Below are positions 32,005-33,994 of a stretch of 33,994 bases of DNA, piece after piece (within the stretch, counting starts at the first letter, position 1; every line of letters begins with the position of its first letter). The translations under genes were made by a program, and so were the position numbers. The notes under the pieces were generated by a model. It did not search any database. It was not told where the DNA came from and saw nothing but the letters and a program-made list of their open reading frames with translations. This DNA comes from an uncultured Bacteroidales bacterium. GTDB taxonomy: Bacteria > Bacteroidota > Bacteroidia > Bacteroidales > UBA932. Location of the stretch: the NCBI GenBank assembly GCA_910585445.1, contig CAJUEK010000016.1, positions 1 through 33,994 on the forward strand. The letters are read 5' to 3'.

Positions 32005-33768
32005 CTAATCGTCGTTGTCAGAAGTGCGTTTTTTCGTTTGAGATATGATCGACCTCATAGTTTTCTTAGGTACAATCTGGGTGTCGGTCCTGAAGCCGGC
32101 GGAGCCATGCAGGTTGTTCGTCAGGTCAGTTCTGGTATATGTCGGGATATAGCCTTCACCCTCTATGTGCAGGAAGTTCATATTCCTGAGAGTGGAGATT
32201 ATCTCGTCCGTGGAGAAGTGTCTCCCTCCTCTGTTGACCTTTTTTTCGAGGTATTTGTACATGAGCAGAGAGAGGAAGCATGTGAGGAAGTGGGCCTTTA
32301 TCCTGTCATCCCTTTTCAGGAATACGGGTCTGGCCTTGAAGTCGGTCTTCATGTTCCTGAAGAGGGATTCCACCTGCCAGCGGCCTCCATTGAGCCTTAT
32401 GATTTCCGGGGCGGCATCTTCCAGGTCGGTGCAGATGGCATAGAACCCGTCGAAGCGGGATTCCTGCTCTATCATCTCCTGGTTGAGCGAGAAGCTGGTT
32501 ATATGAGCCAGTTCTCCGTCTCTGGTGCAGTGCTCCTCCTTTATGTACCGCTTGGCGTCATTGGGACTCTTCCGCCTTGCCGTTTTCCCCTTGCCCGAGT
32601 CAATCACGGCCTGCGCCCTTGCAATCTGCCTCCAGCGAACATGGGACAGATACGCCTTGTATTTGAACGAGAACGTCACTATGATCCGCTGTTCCAACAC
32701 TTCGCCGCCGGACATCGCAGTAGGATCCCATCTCTCCTTATAGAAAAGCACGTCGTAACAGCTGTCAGGATCCATATCCCTCAGGTCGTATTCCTCATCT
32801 TTCCCCTCGGCATGCCACCCCGAAGGGTCCAGCGACCATTCCTGGAGATTCTTCTTCAGTTTCTTCAGCGACTGTACCGTAACAAATGACCGCTCCCCGG
32901 AACTGTCGTTTTTCCTGTTCCCGTACGAGGAAAGGCCCCCGTCCGTGCAGACGACCATCTTCGACAGACCGAACTTCTCCCGCAGCTTCTCCTCCATAGG
33001 CTTCAGGGGCGTCGTCTCGGCAGTGTTCCCCGGCTCTATGCACATGGCCAGGGGGAAGCCCTCCCTGTCGATGAACAGGCCCATCTGCACTATCGGCAAT
33101 GGACGCCCCTCCTTGCTGTGCCCGTACTGTACCAGCCCACCTTCTTCCTCCCACTCGAAGAAGTAGTTCGTAAGGTCATAGTACACAACGCCTGTATCCC
33201 TGCCGCCGAGCTTGAGGCTCCGTTTGTACACATCTGCCTGTATGTTGTCGGATTCTTCCGCAAGCACACTCAGAGCACGGTATACCTGATGTATCTTCGA
33301 TTCCGGATGCTCGATGAAATTACCCGCATCTTCCAGAGACGAGAGCTTTGACCCGGGATACAGCAGTCTCGTGTACAGGAGCGTCGACAGTATCTCGTTA
33401 AGATCATATTCGTTCCTGCGCCTCTTCTCTATCTTGCCGCATATGTAGTCCAGGCCAAGCTCATAATATATCTTCTGCAGGAACAGGTAGCCTCCGTTGC
33501 TGCACCTCTTTTCTCCTTTTCTGATTAATGCAGATGGCTTGCACGATATCGTGATTGTTTCCTGAGCAGTTTTTTCAGCCATGGTCAACTCTGCAACATA
33601 TCTCCTGGCCTCACCTATCGGGTCTTCCTCACCAAAGCGGGCTTTGAGCTGGTCAATGTTGCCAAGACGCTCAACGTATTTTGTGGCATTCTTGCCATTT
33701 TCCTGCCTGTAAGACTTTTGGACATAGTACAGAGTCGTGTTCTTTGAAGAGACGGTGCGCAGTATCAT
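32005..33768 (-). CDS. IS1634-family transposase
   Basis: 587 residues, a full-length DDE transposase of the IS4-superfamily IS1634 group. N-terminal YYVQKSYRQENGK segment, GGYLFLQKIYYELGLD, then DDE candidates Asp198 (VYYDLTNYFF), Asp276 (VVCTDGGLSS) and Glu467 (GGRWQVESLFRNMKTDF), the last in the usual W-x-x-E-x-x-F pattern. The frame is open from 33768 with no stop, so the element may be active. A -7 box lies just upstream. Confidence 0.92.
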   Translation of the reverse strand: MILRTVSSKNTTLYYVQKSYRQENGKNATKYVERLGNIDQLKARFGEEDPIGEARRYVAELTMAEKTAQETITISCKPSALIRKGEKRCSNGGYLFLQKIYYELGLDYICGKIEKRRRNEYDLNEILSTLLYTRLLYPGSKLSSLEDAGNFIEHPESKIHQVYRALSVLAEESDNIQADVYKRSLKLGGRDTGVVYYDLTNYFFEWEEEGGLVQYGHSKEGRPLPIVQMGLFIDREGFPLAMCIEPGNTAETTPLKPMEEKLREKFGLSKMVVCTDGGLSSYGNRKNDSSGERSFVTVQSLKKLKKNLQEWSLDPSGWHAEGKDEEYDLRDMDPDSCYDVLFYKERWDPTAMSGGEVLEQRIIVTFSFKYKAYLSHVRWRQIARAQAVIDSGKGKTARRKSPNDAKRYIKEEHCTRDGELAHITSFSLNQEMIEQESRFDGFYAICTDLEDAAPEIIRLNGGRWQVESLFRNMKTDFKARPVFLKRDDRIKAHFLTCFLSLLMYKYLEKKVNRGGRHFSTDEIISTLRNMNFLHIEGEGYIPTYTRTDLTNNLHGSAGFRTDTQIVPKKTMRSIISQTKKRTSDNDD

Positions 33769-33792
33769 ATTTTACAACATTAAATAACATTA

Positions 33793-33800
33793 CAAATGTA
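33793..33800 (-). promoter_or_regulatory. -7 box for the transposase
   Basis: On the minus strand TACATTTG, an exact TAnnTTTG match 25 bases before the start codon and downstream of the right-end terminator. Confidence 0.55.
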
Positions 33801-33814
33801 GAAAATAAAATTGA

Positions 33815-33842
33815 CAAAAAAAAGACTTTCTCAAGAAAGTCT
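33815..33842 (-). terminator. Inward-facing terminator at the right IS end
   Basis: A perfect 8-bp stem (AGACTTTC 33823-33830, GAAAGTCT 33835-33842, loop TCAA) is followed on the minus strand by eight T (33815-33822). It blocks outside transcription from reaching the transposase gene, leaving only the element's own promoter. Confidence 0.8.
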
Positions 33843-33889
33843 ATCAATTAGTTGCAAATTATTATTTAAAAAGAATGTGTCAAACTTCC

Positions 33890-33937
33890 GAGCTTCAGGC
33901 CAAGGCTCAGGCCGCTCAGGCTGCAATGGCACAGTAG
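33890..33937 (+). pseudogene. Truncated ompH 3' end (15 codons)
   Basis: The frame ELQAKAQAAQAAMAQ and stop are identical to the end of the ompH at 31198, with no 5' part: the IS end sits directly before it. It is a remnant of a second ompH copy or the product of a recombination. Confidence 0.7.
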
Positions 33938-33994
33938 TAACGGCACGTTTTAATGACTTTTTGCGGGGTCGGCGGAAACAGTTTCCTCCGGCCT
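33890..33994 (+). repeat. 105-bp duplicated ompH 3' end and terminator region, copy 2
   Basis: Runs to the window edge, so the full length of the duplication is not visible. Two substitutions relative to copy 1 at 31729. Confidence 0.9.

Larger units (their letters stand above)
31899..33886. mobile_element. IS1634-family insertion sequence
   Basis: About 1,988 bp. Terminal repeats AGTTTGACAC at the left (31899-31908) and GTGTCAAACT at the right (33877-33886) are perfect over 10 bases. It carries one transposase on the minus strand. TTCCG at 31893-31897 and 33886-33890 could be a 5-bp target duplication if the element runs 31898-33885. The right flank is a second copy of the ompH 3' end, so the insertion is tied to a rearrangement. 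Confidence 0.85.

Noticed and set aside
32038..32889. 283-residue plus-strand frame opposite the transposase
   Set aside because: A codon-bias shadow of the transposase gene.
1..33994. CRISPR arrays, tRNA or rRNA genes
   Set aside because: No regularly spaced repeats and no recognisable tRNA arm or rRNA sequence seen on either strand by eye.

Overview
The window looks like a Bacteroidales (Bacteroidetes) chromosome segment. The evidence is an N-succinylornithine-type ArgF', a NigD-like lipoprotein, a Bacteroidetes-type RpoZ, Skp/OmpH and BamD/BamA envelope genes, and many promoters carrying the Bacteroidetes -7 box TAnnTTTG. I cannot resolve family or genus from sequence alone.

Layout. 1-1966 is accessory: the 3' end of an unknown gene with its terminator, a broken RHS core fragment, then an AT-rich islet with a lipoprotein ending in a bacteriocin-like glycine-zipper tail and a tiny membrane protein. 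1967-11396 is the arginine biosynthesis cluster on the minus strand, in two blocks (acyltransferase-argG-argC-argD and argF'-argB-argE-argH) split by one EamA-type transporter gene on the plus strand. Upstream lies a leader of about 265 nt with several strong hairpins, and overlapping divergent promoters shared with a small ribbon-helix-helix (RHH)-like protein.

11733-19251 is housekeeping and small conserved genes: RHH-like, an exported TSCPD protein, tdk, a duplicated 34-bp intergenic repeat, an acidic coiled-coil protein, rsmI, a membrane-anchored HhH protein, a NigD-like lipoprotein, a Fur-family regulator with a complete consensus promoter, an SDR oxidoreductase and trxB. 19304-22326 holds bamD-rpoZ-recN. 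22330-25840 (minus) is a probable operon of an OmpH-like lipoprotein, a GT4 glycosyltransferase and a LysM/periplasmic-binding-like protein. 25999-31776 has pdxJ (minus) divergent from nadK-uppS-bamA-ompH, which joins cofactor, undecaprenyl-phosphate and outer-membrane assembly functions.

The right end holds an IS1634-type insertion sequence (about 31899-33886) with inward-facing terminators at both ends. A 105-base copy of the ompH 3' end and its terminator region reappears directly after it, with only two substitutions.

The best candidates for something undescribed are the structured leader/divergent promoter control region of the arginine operon, the bacteriocin-like lipoprotein pair, and the IS/ompH duplication. 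No CRISPR array, tRNA or rRNA was seen.
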